From the NCBI GenBank assembly GCA_025370845.1, contig JAMXFF010000033.1, forward strand, positions 1 to 64,000: 64,000 nucleotides of DNA, read 5' to 3'. A program made the translations under genes and the position numbers. Below are positions 7,829 through 17,731 of the stretch, piece by piece; position 1 is the first letter of the stretch, and the number at the start of each line of letters is the position of its first letter. The DNA comes from Laspinema palackyanum D2a. GTDB taxonomy: Bacteria > Cyanobacteriota > Cyanobacteriia > Cyanobacteriales > Laspinemataceae. The notes beneath the pieces are model-generated. The model was given only the letters and a program-made list of their open reading frames with translations. It did no database searches and was not told the origin of the DNA.

Positions 7829-8755
7829 TTATTTATATGTTTGAGCCAACATACCGATTGCAACATCTAATGAAAATTGAGGATAAAAGTTCAAAAAAGA
7901 CACTAAATTAGAAATCTCAGCACGTGAATGTTGAATATCTCCTGGTCGAGGAGTAGCAAAATTAACTGTTGAATTCCATTGAGGAAACCAGATTTTTAAA
8001 ATATTCACCAGTTCTAACAGAGATACCGAGTGTCCTGTAGCTACATTATAAGATTTATACTGACCCAAAGTTAAGGGTAAAGTTAAAGCTTGGGTAAATA
8101 CATTTGCCACATCTTTAACGTAAATAAAATCTCTAGTTTGGCTCCCATCTCCATAAATAGTAATAGGTTGTCCCTGTCGCATTGAATTTAAAAAAATTGA
8201 CAAAACACCCGAGTAAGAAGAATTAGGTAATTGGCGAGGTCCAAAAACATTAAAAATTCGTAAAGCGATAAAAGAAAGAGGTAATGTCTCAGCAAATAAC
8301 TGGCCGTACTGCTCACTTACGAGCTTTTGTAACCCATAAGGCGAGATAGGATCAGTTGGATGAGATTCTAAAATAGGTAACTTGATTGGATTACCATATA
8401 CAGATGCCGAACTAGCAAATACTAGCTTAGGAATATTTAATTGCTTGCAAAGTTCAATAACCGAAATAGTGGCTGATAAATTATTGTTATGTACTTTCAG
8501 TGGGTTCTCCCAAGACAAACCAACAGAGGGAGTTGCTGCGAGATGTGCCACGCCATCGATTAAACTTGAAAAATCTTGAGGATTACAGTCTACTACATCT
8601 TTTTTGATAAATTGTAAATTAGGATGATCGCTCAAATTTTGTAGAAAACCTGTACTCAAGTTGTCAACTACAGTTACACGATAACCCTGAGATAATAGAG
8701 TTTCAGTAACATGAGACCCAATAAAACCAGCGCCTCCAGTAACAATAAAATGCAT
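7829..8755 (-). CDS. UDP-glucose/UDP-GlcNAc 4-epimerase-like SDR
   Basis: Extended SDR of 308 residues. It begins with IVTGGAGFIGSHV, the NAD-binding glycine motif. VFASSASVYG and SPYGLQKLVSEQY give the serine and the Y-x3-K catalytic pair (about residues 126 and 149-153). LRIFNVFGPRQ and GDGSQTRDFIYVKDVA are classic for the GalE/WbpP group. It likely interconverts a UDP-hexose or UDP-HexNAc at C4, or is a related UDP-uronate epimerase. It sits inside the glycosyltransferase operon and supplies one of its donors. Confidence 0.82.
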   Translation of the reverse strand: MHFIVTGGAGFIGSHVTETLLSQGYRVTVVDNLSTGFLQNLSDHPNLQFIKKDVVDCNPQDFSSLIDGVAHLAATPSVGLSWENPLKVHNNNLSATISVIELCKQLNIPKLVFASSASVYGNPIKLPILESHPTDPISPYGLQKLVSEQYGQLFAETLPLSFIALRIFNVFGPRQLPNSSYSGVLSIFLNSMRQGQPITIYGDGSQTRDFIYVKDVANVFTQALTLPLTLGQYKSYNVATGHSVSLLELVNILKIWFPQWNSTVNFATPRPGDIQHSRAEISNLVSFLNFYPQFSLDVAIGMLAQTYK

Positions 8756-8876
8756 AAAAAATAGTAAACCTAGTATTTAAAACACCTAAAATTATATCGT
8801 CAGTTTAGTTATATGACAATTCGTCAGTACAGGTTGATTATAATTTTTTCACGCAACCCGATTCATAATACATATT

Positions 8877-10040
8877 TCAATTTTTAGACAGGATAGTTTG
8901 ATAAAATGTATCATATTGAACAATAAAATGATCTAAAGAAAACTTGTGGATGATTCTGTCCCTTGCTAGGTTACCTAAAGCAATTCTGCCTTCTTGTCCT
9001 AAGTCAATTACTTCTTTCCATGCATTAGCCAAGGCTAGTGGATTGCGCGGCGGGACTAGGTATCCTGTTTGGTTGATTAGGTAAGCTGAATCTCCGACAT
9101 CGGTAGCCACGCAAGGAATACCACAACACATAGCTTCAGCAATTACGTTAGGAAATGCCTCACTATAAGAAGACAACGAAGCAATATCTAAAGCAGCATT
9201 AAGGGAGGGTATGTCATTTCGCTCACCCAACAAATGCGTCCGTTTGGTCAGATTTAGTTGAGTGATGGATTTAGATAAGTAAGTATTTTCCCAATTAACA
9301 CCTTTTCCTGCTAAAACAAAGTGGATATCTAAACCAGGAATTTGTTCAAGCAACAAGGAGGCTGCTTTTAAAAAGGTTTCATGATCTTTCATCGGGTGAA
9401 ACCTAGCTATTAATCCAATCAGTAGAGAATGATTGGATAAACCTAGCTCGGTTCTAATAGCACTTCTAGCTTTCTGTGAGGGGACAAACTGACAGGTATC
9501 AATGCCATTAGGAATAACTATGGTATTTGGGGGCAAGTATCCTAGTTGTTCATGCTGATGCTTACTGATCTCCGAAACAAAAATAATAGCTGTGGCCCAC
9601 CTAGAAAGAAAAGCAGATAATTGAATTACATACCCTGTCATTTTTTTCTCATACTCTAGTGAATATAAACAATTATGAATATTAAGTACAACAGGAATGT
9701 TTCGAGAAACAAAAAAATTGCTTACTTGAGCTGCTAAATTTCCGTGATACATCCACCCTTGAATTAAATCTGCTTCGAGCTGAGATAGGGTCTTAATTAA
9801 CAAATAGGTTTGTGCTGGTGTCGGTATGCCATTTTTTATACCAATGGTATAAACAGATACACCCAAAGATTCTATTTCTTCGAGTAGCTGACCTCCCTCC
9901 ATTAAAGAAATTACAACTGACTCATAGCAATCTCGATTGAGCCGAGACAGAAGCCTATATAATACCATTTGAGCACCATGTGCTGCCAGATCTGTTGTCA
10001 CATGAACAATTTTAATAGGGTTTTTTTTTGAATTACTCAT
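8877..10040 (-). CDS. GT4 family glycosyltransferase
   Basis: 387-residue GT-B enzyme. N-terminal TTDLAAHGAQMVLYRLL and IQGWMYHGNLAA belong to the acceptor domain. The donor domain shows IGLIARFHPMKDHETFLKA, VLAGKGVNW and the E-x7-E element SEAFPNVIAEAMCCGIPCV, followed by GDSAYLINQTGYLVPP. This is the WbpH/PelF-like subgroup often found in Wzy-type O-antigen clusters. The linkage cannot be predicted. It lies between the Wzy-like gene and the GalE-like gene. Confidence 0.85.
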   Translation of the reverse strand: MSNSKKNPIKIVHVTTDLAAHGAQMVLYRLLSRLNRDCYESVVISLMEGGQLLEEIESLGVSVYTIGIKNGIPTPAQTYLLIKTLSQLEADLIQGWMYHGNLAAQVSNFFVSRNIPVVLNIHNCLYSLEYEKKMTGYVIQLSAFLSRWATAIIFVSEISKHQHEQLGYLPPNTIVIPNGIDTCQFVPSQKARSAIRTELGLSNHSLLIGLIARFHPMKDHETFLKAASLLLEQIPGLDIHFVLAGKGVNWENTYLSKSITQLNLTKRTHLLGERNDIPSLNAALDIASLSSYSEAFPNVIAEAMCCGIPCVATDVGDSAYLINQTGYLVPPRNPLALANAWKEVIDLGQEGRIALGNLARDRIIHKFSLDHFIVQYDTFYQTILSKN

Positions 10041-10118
10041 TATATTTTTACTATTAAAATAGTTTTAAGTATTAAAATTAATTAAAGTAATGATATGATG
10101 TTATATTTTTACTATTAA

Positions 10119-11225
10119 TCACATTTTTTTGATGGGGTCCTTCTTTAGACAGAGAGCATAAGCAAATACAGATTGGCCTACGATATGAAATATAGTAGCA
10201 TAATGAAAAGTTGTAATTACTAGAATTAGAATAGCTTTATAATTCCGTTCATTAAGATGCGTAACTATAGTGGTAATAATAATTACCAAGCCTAGGATAC
10301 CACTGACGGAGAAAAAGTTTGTCCAACCAAAATCACTTCCTATCGGAGTATTCTCTCTATTTGTAAAAATATTCCCAAACCATATTCTAAATATACCATC
10401 GCTATCGCTTAAATTGTAAGATTCAAAAAATTGAGTGAATTTAAGATTCCACAAAAATAATATATACCAGGGTGATATTTTGGTTATAAGTATGCCCTTT
10501 TCCAATTGTTCAAAATAACTAGCGATCACATAATAAATTCCTAATAAAACAGGAGTGAACATAATAAATAGGGAAAAATTTTTAAATTTCCGAAGCATAA
10601 ACAATATACATAATGCTAGATAACCAGTTCCAGAAACACAAAGTAAAATAGCAATTATAGGTAAAATATTAGCCAACTTTTGCTTGTTATTTTGAATTTT
10701 TATATTATCTTCCTGTAAAGACATCAGAGAAACCAACACACTACTGGTCACTGATGGTTGTCCGCAAAAACCATAAGGACGTTGATAAAAACCAAAAAAG
10801 GCTGTACGGACACTAGCTATATTTGGATCGGGATAATTTGGTAAAAAGTCAACCGGAACAAAAGTGTTAACTAAAAATGCTTCAGCAATAGTTAGAAGTG
10901 ATAAATATAATAATAGCTTTCTCAAATTAAAAAAATTATAATTGTTTAAAGATTTGAAATAAACATAATATACTATAAATCCGAAAGAATACATTCCCAC
11001 TAAAAGCCCCATATACACGCCACTAAAAGCTAATTTTATAACACTAAAGATTAGTATTAGTGTGATTATCAAAACATCTTTGAAATCAAGTTTAATTTTC
11101 CGGGAAAATCCCGTCATAATCAAAAATAACGGGTACAGGAAAAACCCAACCCCCATATAATAAACAATAAAGGGCAAATAAACCAATAGTTTTCGTAACT
11201 TTAACCGAAAAATAGAAAAATCCAT
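10119..11225 (-). CDS. Wzy-like polysaccharide polymerase (polytopic membrane protein)
   Basis: 368 residues with about ten hydrophobic segments, beginning at residues 12-35 and alternating with short basic loops. There is one larger extracytoplasmic loop in the middle (FLPNYPDPNIASVRTAFFGF to GQPSVTSS) and another near residues 275-300 (IWFGNIFTNRENTPIGS). This architecture, and its place among glycosyltransferases, is typical of Wzy O-antigen polymerases and O-antigen ligases, which share almost no sequence identity. It could also be a plain unknown membrane protein. Very AT-rich. Confidence 0.6.
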   Translation of the reverse strand: MDFSIFRLKLRKLLVYLPFIVYYMGVGFFLYPLFLIMTGFSRKIKLDFKDVLIITLILIFSVIKLAFSGVYMGLLVGMYSFGFIVYYVYFKSLNNYNFFNLRKLLLYLSLLTIAEAFLVNTFVPVDFLPNYPDPNIASVRTAFFGFYQRPYGFCGQPSVTSSVLVSLMSLQEDNIKIQNNKQKLANILPIIAILLCVSGTGYLALCILFMLRKFKNFSLFIMFTPVLLGIYYVIASYFEQLEKGILITKISPWYILFLWNLKFTQFFESYNLSDSDGIFRIWFGNIFTNRENTPIGSDFGWTNFFSVSGILGLVIIITTIVTHLNERNYKAILILVITTFHYATIFHIVGQSVFAYALCLKKDPIKKM

Positions 11226-11295
11226 AATTAATTTAATACACTTTATAAACCATCTAATAATCCCCGGATTGTGTCAGGGATGATTAATAACTACT

Positions 11296-12252
11296 TTATA
11301 TGTTTACGCCGTAAAATTTTCTGTAAAATTGGCGAAGTTTAAGTATAAATTGAACGATAGGTAAAGGCATTAAACTTAACACCCCTAATAAGTAAGATTT
11401 ACTACATAACGGATAGTGTCTTATTGCCGAATACAACAGTTGACGAGCCTGAGAATTTTGTGATTTCGATAAAAGTTTGGCGGATGTATTCCAATAGGCA
11501 TTACTCATAGCTTGAGAATAAACAGGGGCATAAACTTGTGGATAAATTTCAGTTATACGTTTAATTACTGCTATCCATTGTTGATGAAATTTCAAAGGAT
11601 CATAATTACTATTGCCTATCATGTTGGCATCATGTATGCGATATCTACCTAATGGCTCAGGTATCCATGCTAAAGGGTAACTTGCAGCAATACGCAGCCA
11701 CATATCCCAATCTTCTAAACCTTGAAGCAGTCTACTTTCATCAAAATACCCTACTTCTTCAAATACTTTTTTATTGATTAGAGGAGTACAAGAAAATATA
11801 AAGTTATTGATTAGTAGCTTGGAAGCTATATTATTTCCTTCATAAGGTTTAAAAAGTTGATGAGCCAAAAATAGTCTTTGTCCACTTAAATGCTCGAATA
11901 CTTCTACGTCACAATAGACAAAATTTATAGAAGATCCAGAGTCGATTAAGGCCATTTGTCGCTCAAGTTTGTTTGGTAACCACATATCATCAGAGTCTAA
12001 AAAAGCAATGTACTCACCATTGCAGGCTCGTATGCCTACATTACGAGCGGCTCCCTGACCTTTATTTTTTTGATAAATATAGCGCAGAGTTGAACCATAA
12101 TCATTAAGAATTTCAGCCGTTCCATCAGTGGAACCATCATCTATAACAATCACTTCAAAGTCTAAGTATGTTTGACTAAGAACGCTGTTAATGGTTTCTT
12201 TTATAAAACGTTTGCAATTGTAAGTAGGGATCACTACGCTTACTTTAGGCAA
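11296..12252 (-). CDS. GT2 family glycosyltransferase
   Basis: Inverting GT-A glycosyltransferase of 318 residues. SVVIPTYNCKRFI opens the nucleotide-binding half, VIVIDDGSTDGT carries the first acidic motif, and IAFLDSDDMW gives the DxD metal-binding site. GLEDWDMWLRIA is the ED-type catalytic base region. The C-terminal 80 residues are helical and basic, possibly membrane-associating. Typical of repeat-unit assembly enzymes. Confidence 0.88.
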   Translation of the reverse strand: MPKVSVVIPTYNCKRFIKETINSVLSQTYLDFEVIVIDDGSTDGTAEILNDYGSTLRYIYQKNKGQGAARNVGIRACNGEYIAFLDSDDMWLPNKLERQMALIDSGSSINFVYCDVEVFEHLSGQRLFLAHQLFKPYEGNNIASKLLINNFIFSCTPLINKKVFEEVGYFDESRLLQGLEDWDMWLRIAASYPLAWIPEPLGRYRIHDANMIGNSNYDPLKFHQQWIAVIKRITEIYPQVYAPVYSQAMSNAYWNTSAKLLSKSQNSQARQLLYSAIRHYPLCSKSYLLGVLSLMPLPIVQFILKLRQFYRKFYGVNI

Positions 12253-12344
12253 CTCTTATCCTCCTAAGCTATTTTTGTTTTAATGGCTTCCGTCTTACAT
12301 CTCAAGGTTGGATCTAGCCCAACATACGCTGACTCAGATAAAGT

Positions 12345-12446
12345 TTTGCTCTTTTGAACACTGACGAGTGCCGCAGGCAATCCAGGTGAATTGAATTTGC
12401 TCTTTTGAACACTGACGAGTACCGCAGGCAATCCAGTTGAATTGAA
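12345..12446. repeat. two tandem 51-bp repeats
   Basis: Units at 12345-12395 and 12396-12446 differ at about two bases. Each contains CTCTTTTGAACACTGACGAG and ends in TGAATTGAA. The array lies in the 410-bp spacer between the GT2 gene and the next glycosyltransferase. Because 51 is divisible by three, the frames on the minus strand stay open for about 70 codons, but the reading has no family resemblance. The remaining spacer shows no gene that I can see. Confidence 0.8.
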
Positions 12447-12662
12447 GTGATTAAAGATATTGCCATCTAAAAACAATACAACCCTAACTTCAGTTTGTAT
12501 AGACGAAACTTTTTATTTGATTCTAATAAAATCATTTAGCAATTTTGAATTGGGTGACAGATGAACTGAGATTTTAGATTTTCGTTGATACAGAAATGAT
12601 AGATTGTTTTTGTGAATTTAATCTGATCTACCTCTTTTTACTTCATGAAAAATACTATCGCT

Positions 12663-13913
12663 TTATTTTAAGCTACACAGTAATAAGTCATAAAGGTCTA
12701 GATAACTTTTTAGAGAAATATCCGATGTAAAATTTGACTCAAAGCGTTGTTTTCCTGCTTCCCCCATTTTTTTTATTAACTTTGGATCGCGACACAATTC
12801 AGAAATTGCCTTGGATAGACTTAAAGCGTCGCCTGGTTGCACAAGTAAACCAGTTTTTCCATCCTCAACTTGTTCTGGTATCCCAGCTACATAGGTTGAG
12901 ATTACTGGTTTGCCAAGTAACATCGCTTCTAAAATCACAAAGGGAAAATCTTCATCCTTAATTGAGGGCAAGACGAGAAAATCAGACGCGAATAATTTTT
13001 CTAAAACATCTGGGCGATGACCCCAAAAAACAATATTTTCTGAAATCTCTAATGATTTGGCATAGCATTCTAGACTTTGGCGCAATTCTCCATCCCCAAT
13101 CACCCATAGTTTTAAGTGATTCCATAGGTGGGGATTATTATCCTTAATAATTTTAATAGCATCTAATAGAAACCTATGACCTTTTCTCTCAACCAACAGT
13201 CCCACAACAGATATTATAATTTCACAACTCCGACATGGATTTTGTTTGATTCTTATATTTTTATTTCGGTTGTCATAAATTTCTATGGGTTCAATCCCAT
13301 TGGGAATAAACTTTATTTTTTTATTGGGTAAACGGAGGACAGATTGTAGCCGGGTGGCGGCACTTTTTGAAGCGGTAATAAATATTGTAACTGAATGGAC
13401 GACCCATCTATCGAAAATAGCATCAATCACTCTACCTAAGCTGGTATAGCCCGCTGCCATATTATTAACAACCATAATGACAGACTTAACCCCAGCTAGA
13501 CGAGCTGCTATGGCAGCCGATCGAACTGTTCTGGCAGCAGGATATCCGCCATTATTTAAGTGAACAATATCAGGAGAAAGTTTCTTGAAAAATCGAATAA
13601 ACCAGAATATTTCATAAAAGGTTAATGGTAATCGAGTGATTCCTGTGGACAAATACTGTAGTGGTTTGGATATATGGTTAAATGGGGGGATAAAGTTCTT
13701 CTTAGGCCACGTACCGGATATAAAGGTAAGAGGTATTACTGGAATATCGGAAACAATTCTTTTTTCTAGATCATTTTTATACTCAACAGAGTAACGATAA
13801 CAGAAAACGATTTCATACTTATTTTTAATACGTTCGCTATTCAAAAATAGGGGTAGCATATTCTCACAACCACCAAAAAAAGGACAGTCAGTATAGTATA
13901 AAATTTTAGACAT
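12663..13913 (-). CDS. GT4 family glycosyltransferase
   Basis: About 416 residues from the ATG at 13913 (MSKILYYTDCPFFGG). The open frame continues upstream to 13970 but then overlaps the next gene and lacks family sequence. The N-terminal TDCPFFGGCENML and VHLNNGGYPAARTVR match GT-B acceptor domains. The donor domain has ISVVGLLVERKGHRFLLDAI, VIGDGELR and the E-x7-E segment DEDFPFVILEAMLLGKPV, then GIPEQVEDGKTGLLVQPGD. Probable retaining glycosyltransferase for the repeat unit. Confidence 0.84.
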   Translation of the reverse strand: MSKILYYTDCPFFGGCENMLPLFLNSERIKNKYEIVFCYRYSVEYKNDLEKRIVSDIPVIPLTFISGTWPKKNFIPPFNHISKPLQYLSTGITRLPLTFYEIFWFIRFFKKLSPDIVHLNNGGYPAARTVRSAAIAARLAGVKSVIMVVNNMAAGYTSLGRVIDAIFDRWVVHSVTIFITASKSAATRLQSVLRLPNKKIKFIPNGIEPIEIYDNRNKNIRIKQNPCRSCEIIISVVGLLVERKGHRFLLDAIKIIKDNNPHLWNHLKLWVIGDGELRQSLECYAKSLEISENIVFWGHRPDVLEKLFASDFLVLPSIKDEDFPFVILEAMLLGKPVISTYVAGIPEQVEDGKTGLLVQPGDALSLSKAISELCRDPKLIKKMGEAGKQRFESNFTSDISLKSYLDLYDLLLCSLK

Positions 13914-13950
13914 TATTATTTTTATAGAATTGTTTAGGTAAAATAAAAAC

Positions 13951-14661
13951 CTAAGCGATTTTTTTCGCAATCACAACAACATCCAAAAATAATTCTCTTG
14001 AATCTGTAAATATTTTTTGTAAAAATATTCCGAGTATTTGGATAGGAAAACAAAGCAGTAATGAAACTAGGCGAGTCCCCCCCCTGATTGGGGGTCGAAG
14101 ATTAGATATGCACCACACTGAAAGTAATTGAGCAATAGCTTCCAACCCACCAGTTGTTTTTTTACACTCACTTACTTCAAATCCTACTTTAGTAAGCATT
14201 TTAATAATTTGAAAGCTAGAAAATCGATAAAAATCATACGGTTGTTCATGCTCTTGATAAACAAATGGTGCAGATAGAATTAAGTGTCCACCAGGCTTTA
14301 AAACTCGAAAAGCTTCCATTAAATAGGTTTCAGGATCAACCACATGCTCAAGAACTTGTGTAGTTAAAATTCCATCAAAAGAGCAATCTTTTTCAGGAAT
14401 TTTCTGGCCATCATAATAATAATCTGCTAATTTTAATGTCTTATCTCTACCAGAAACTTCGACATCTATACCAATATATTCTGCTTTTCCACTAAACAAA
14501 TACTCATAAGGGCGGTTTCCGCAACCATAATCTAGCCATCTTTCTCCTGTTCGATCCGATTTTATGACTTTCTCTACCGCTTTTGATATTTGTCTGTGTA
14601 AATTATATTCAACAATAAAAATTGGACTAAATGGTGACAAATAAGGCTTTTTTATTTGCAT
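13951..14661 (-). CDS. class I SAM-dependent methyltransferase
   Basis: 236 residues. WLDYGCGNRPYEYLFSG is motif I, IGIDVEVSGRD gives the acidic ribose-binding position, and FDGILTTQVLEHVVDPETYL followed by RVLKPGGHLILSAPF is the canonical Methyltransf_11 core. It overlaps the following methyltransferase gene by 10 bp, suggesting translational coupling. Probably sugar O-methylation. Confidence 0.82.
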   Translation of the reverse strand: MQIKKPYLSPFSPIFIVEYNLHRQISKAVEKVIKSDRTGERWLDYGCGNRPYEYLFSGKAEYIGIDVEVSGRDKTLKLADYYYDGQKIPEKDCSFDGILTTQVLEHVVDPETYLMEAFRVLKPGGHLILSAPFVYQEHEQPYDFYRFSSFQIIKMLTKVGFEVSECKKTTGGLEAIAQLLSVWCISNLRPPIRGGTRLVSLLLCFPIQILGIFLQKIFTDSRELFLDVVVIAKKIA

Positions 14662-15197
14662 ACTCTTAAATAGAATGTGATATCATCAAGAGGATAAAGA
14701 TGTGACAAATACCACTCATAAGCACTTGGTGTCCAATTTGCAACTATCAAAATTATTTTTTTGAAAATACTGTTTTTGAGAGTTTCATTGAATATGCGCT
14801 TTTCAATTTTAAATCGAGCCGAACTGTAATCATAAAGCTTGCAGTGAATATGATTTGGATCGAAATAGCTTATTGAATCAACTGAAAAAAAATGCTTATG
14901 CGTTGGATCGATACAAGCCCATCGCGATCTGAAATAGGGAACAATGATTTTAACTAATGCATTAGGCTTTCCAATTCGGTGAAGTTCTTCTAGTGTTTTA
15001 ATTACATCATTGAGATGCTCTAGTACATTATCAATATATATTTCATCAAAGATAGATTCTTCAAATGGATAAGGAGTTATATTTAAGTCATGGATGATAT
15101 CAGCTTGTGATCGCGGATTGATATCAATGCCAATTGCTCCATCTCTCTTCCGATTTCCACAACCTACATCAAGAATTTTAAATGTTAAAGGATTCAT
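14652..15197 (-). CDS. class I SAM-dependent methyltransferase (short)
   Basis: 181 residues, short for the family but complete in motifs: ILDVGCGNRKRDGAIGIDIN (motif I and the acidic residue), FDEIYIDNVLEHLNDVIKTL and ELHRIGKPNALVKIIVPYF. The histidine-rich DPTHKHFFSVDS segment is frequent in glycan-locus methyltransferases of this size. It is coupled to the downstream methyltransferase by a 10-bp overlap. Confidence 0.8.
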   Translation of the reverse strand: MNPLTFKILDVGCGNRKRDGAIGIDINPRSQADIIHDLNITPYPFEESIFDEIYIDNVLEHLNDVIKTLEELHRIGKPNALVKIIVPYFRSRWACIDPTHKHFFSVDSISYFDPNHIHCKLYDYSSARFKIEKRIFNETLKNSIFKKIILIVANWTPSAYEWYLSHLYPLDDITFYLRVCK

Positions 15198-15298
15198 AAA
15201 TAAATATTTTTAATTAATTGTTTAGATAACGTTTTAAGCTTCTAAAGCCAGACTGACACTGAGTGATCCTATGATCTAATTCATTTTTGATTCTATAT

Positions 15299-16528
15299 TT
15301 AGAGCAACATTTGTTCTTGTTTTACTAAAGATGAAAACTCTTGCCAAATACTTTCCTCGACAGTTTCTTTGCTTCTGATATAGTTATCAACATACTCAGC
15401 ATATTTTTCTCTATTCACTGGCTTACTCTTTTGATATGCTTTTAAGTATTCCCTTTCATGAGCTTCCAGAAATAAAAGTGGGCCATCCAGCTCAATGCTC
15501 AGTTGATTAATTATCAAAGTTTCTATAGTGAAATACTTCTTTGCAAAAAGATCTAAATCCTTAGACATCATCAACAGGATTATTGGTTTTTCCCATAAAA
15601 CAGCATAGGATAAGGCTGTTGAGGCGTGAGATAACACTAATTGACTATGTTGAATTAATTGTGCTGTCATACCATCATAAACGTCTCGCCTGCCAAAAAG
15701 ATTCCTATATTTTTCCTCTATTACCTTCACCGAGGAATGGGCTGCTACTTTGACGCTCCATCCCGTAATCTTTTCAAAAATATCAAAGGCATTTTGTAGC
15801 GATATATAATAATTGTCAATTTGGTTTTGGCTGAAATAGGGAAGTCCCAGGAGAATTGCATCACTTCCTAATGCTATACCTGAATCAATAAATACTATAT
15901 AATTACTGCGAGCAACATTCCTGTCCAGGGTTTGTGCTAAATTACTTTCTACCATTTTATAAGTATAATAATCTTGAGAACCAATCCACAACTTTTTTTC
16001 TGCAGTTAAAGTCTGACGATCCAGTGATTTTCTACCAGCAACAAGAGCAATATGGGGAGCAATAATTTTCCATTTTTTTTGTTTTTGCCCTATTTTTTTG
16101 GATAATCTTTGCCACAATTGAGGAGGATTGTTTTTTAAAAGGGCTAAAAATATTTTTATTCGACTGGGTGTAGGGAGTGTTCCTGTTCTTTGAAGGACAA
16201 TGCGAACTCCGTATGTTTGTAAAATATTTTGAATAAAAAAGGTATATTCTCCTAGTCCAAGAAAATCGATGGCATACTTGGGCTGTAGTTTAACAATTAT
16301 TTTTACAAAATCATCAGAAGTATTGATTTTAATAATACTAGGATAGTTATATTCGATGAAAGAGAGTTTTTGAAACCCGACTCGTAGCCAAGGATTACAA
16401 TCTAAAACGATCACATCAAAACTTTCTTTGAGATATGGAACGCCAGTTCTTTTGTAATTTTGCTCGGTGAAAGGAGCTCCTAAAAGGATTGCTATTAAAG
16501 GTTTTTGGGATAATTTTGGGTCATTCAT
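15299..16528 (-). CDS. uncharacterised surface-carbohydrate protein, possible GT-B transferase
   Basis: About 409 residues, not a family I can name with confidence. The N-terminal half starts IAILLGAPFTEQNYKRTGVP and speaks of a Rossmann-like domain (VIVLDCNPWL, YAIDFLGLGEYTF). The C-terminal half has NYIVFIDSGIALGSD, then HSQLVLSHASTALSYAVLWE and KPIILLMMSKD. The S-H-A-S-T-A step followed by a helix and 'KPI' resembles the donor site of CDP-glycerol-transferase/polysialyltransferase-like GT-B enzymes found in nonulosonate loci. A GTG two codons upstream (16534) is an alternative start. I infer a glycosyltransferase, without certainty. Confidence 0.55.
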   Translation of the reverse strand: MNDPKLSQKPLIAILLGAPFTEQNYKRTGVPYLKESFDVIVLDCNPWLRVGFQKLSFIEYNYPSIIKINTSDDFVKIIVKLQPKYAIDFLGLGEYTFFIQNILQTYGVRIVLQRTGTLPTPSRIKIFLALLKNNPPQLWQRLSKKIGQKQKKWKIIAPHIALVAGRKSLDRQTLTAEKKLWIGSQDYYTYKMVESNLAQTLDRNVARSNYIVFIDSGIALGSDAILLGLPYFSQNQIDNYYISLQNAFDIFEKITGWSVKVAAHSSVKVIEEKYRNLFGRRDVYDGMTAQLIQHSQLVLSHASTALSYAVLWEKPIILLMMSKDLDLFAKKYFTIETLIINQLSIELDGPLLFLEAHEREYLKAYQKSKPVNREKYAEYVDNYIRSKETVEESIWQEFSSLVKQEQMLL

Positions 16529-16588
16529 TGCCACTAAAATTTTTGTATTTTATTGCCTGAATTAATTACTATAGTTCTTACGGTTTTT

Positions 16589-17731
16589 CTATGTAAGAGA
16601 TTCTTTGCCAAGAGCAACATCAATACTCAACCAAAAGGATCGTGCTTCAACTAAAGCCTTAGCTCTATGTTTACCATCTTTTGCTATTTCCTCCCTTTTT
16701 TCTTGATTAATTAGATAGTATTCAATGGCTTCAATAGCTTCTTGAACAGAAGAAAATGAGACAAAATGCTCATTAGGGGCAAAAAAACGATGAATTCCGG
16801 GAACTTCAGGAGCCACCAATAATGTTCCACATGATATCACTTCTAAGTAACGATAGAGAAAATGGGGAATCCATGTCCAATCCGTGCCAGATTGTTCCAT
16901 TTGATTGGCGGTTGTTACTACTAAGTCTGCATTCTTCAACCGAACCCAGTAGTCAACATCTGAGATTCGAGCAGAACCAAGTTCACGTCCTTTTATCTCC
17001 AGAGTAAATCCCCGTTGTTCTAACCCTGCTTGAATTTCTTGCAGAATTGAGGTACGTGGCTCATATAAAGAGCCAGTAAATATTGCTTGAGAAGGCGTAT
17101 TTGTTGAAGCTTTAGGCAGAGAATCTAAGAATTTCATGGTATTCATTGATAAAGGCATGAGACTTGGGCCAACCAATCTTCTATGAGAAAATATTGGGTA
17201 AATTTTGCGGGGTGACATAAAGATCACAACAGCACCAGTCTTTGCTGTCACAACAGCACTTTGAACACGCCAAGTTCTAACAGCTAAATCGGTCAGCAAC
17301 ACAATAGGTGTAATTTTTCGATAGCAAAGCAGTACAGCAATATTAAATGATTGCCACAGACCTTTTATCCCGTGTTGACTGCCGGTTCTAGGATCGTAAA
17401 GATAGTGCGTAGGTTGAGTAATATCTAAGGCCTTTTTGATTTGGAAAAAATAATCTTCATCTGGGGTCACTTCGATTTTATGAACTTGCTCAATGTTCAG
17501 ATATTCACAAGCTGAAGCATAAAGTTCTTTAAATTCAATGGATTCCCATCCTTTGATTCCGGCTTCTATGCACAGTGTTGAAGGTTTATTTTCCGGTCTC
17601 GATGGCTTAACAACTAAGCGCACTAATTGAACAAGCGATAGAACAAGCCATGACAACCAGAATGGAATAAATACTATTCTAGGGACTAAAGTGTTCCGAT
17701 ACCATGCTTTAAAAATGTTCACCAATATCAC
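16589..17731 (-). CDS. glycosyltransferase family 1-like protein (CgeB/GT-B C-terminal type)
   Basis: 380 residues with an N-terminal hydrophobic stretch (PFWLSWLVLSLVQLVRLVV) that may anchor it to the membrane. The C-terminal half carries AIFTGSLYEPRTSILQEI, RLKNADLVVTTANQ, then WIPHFLYRYLEVISCGTLLV and EHFVSFSSVQEAIEAIEYYL, the pattern of Glyco_trans_1_2/CgeB-like transferases. The usual E-x7-E pair is replaced by YRYLEVISCG. It overlaps the SDR gene upstream by 4 bp, indicating translational coupling. Confidence 0.65.
   Translation of the reverse strand: MILVNIFKAWYRNTLVPRIVFIPFWLSWLVLSLVQLVRLVVKPSRPENKPSTLCIEAGIKGWESIEFKELYASACEYLNIEQVHKIEVTPDEDYFFQIKKALDITQPTHYLYDPRTGSQHGIKGLWQSFNIAVLLCYRKITPIVLLTDLAVRTWRVQSAVVTAKTGAVVIFMSPRKIYPIFSHRRLVGPSLMPLSMNTMKFLDSLPKASTNTPSQAIFTGSLYEPRTSILQEIQAGLEQRGFTLEIKGRELGSARISDVDYWVRLKNADLVVTTANQMEQSGTDWTWIPHFLYRYLEVISCGTLLVAPEVPGIHRFFAPNEHFVSFSSVQEAIEAIEYYLINQEKREEIAKDGKHRAKALVEARSFWLSIDVALGKESLT

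Noticed and set aside
12264-12476. 70-codon minus-strand gene
   Set aside because: Open only because of the 51-bp tandem repeat; no ribosome site or family resemblance.
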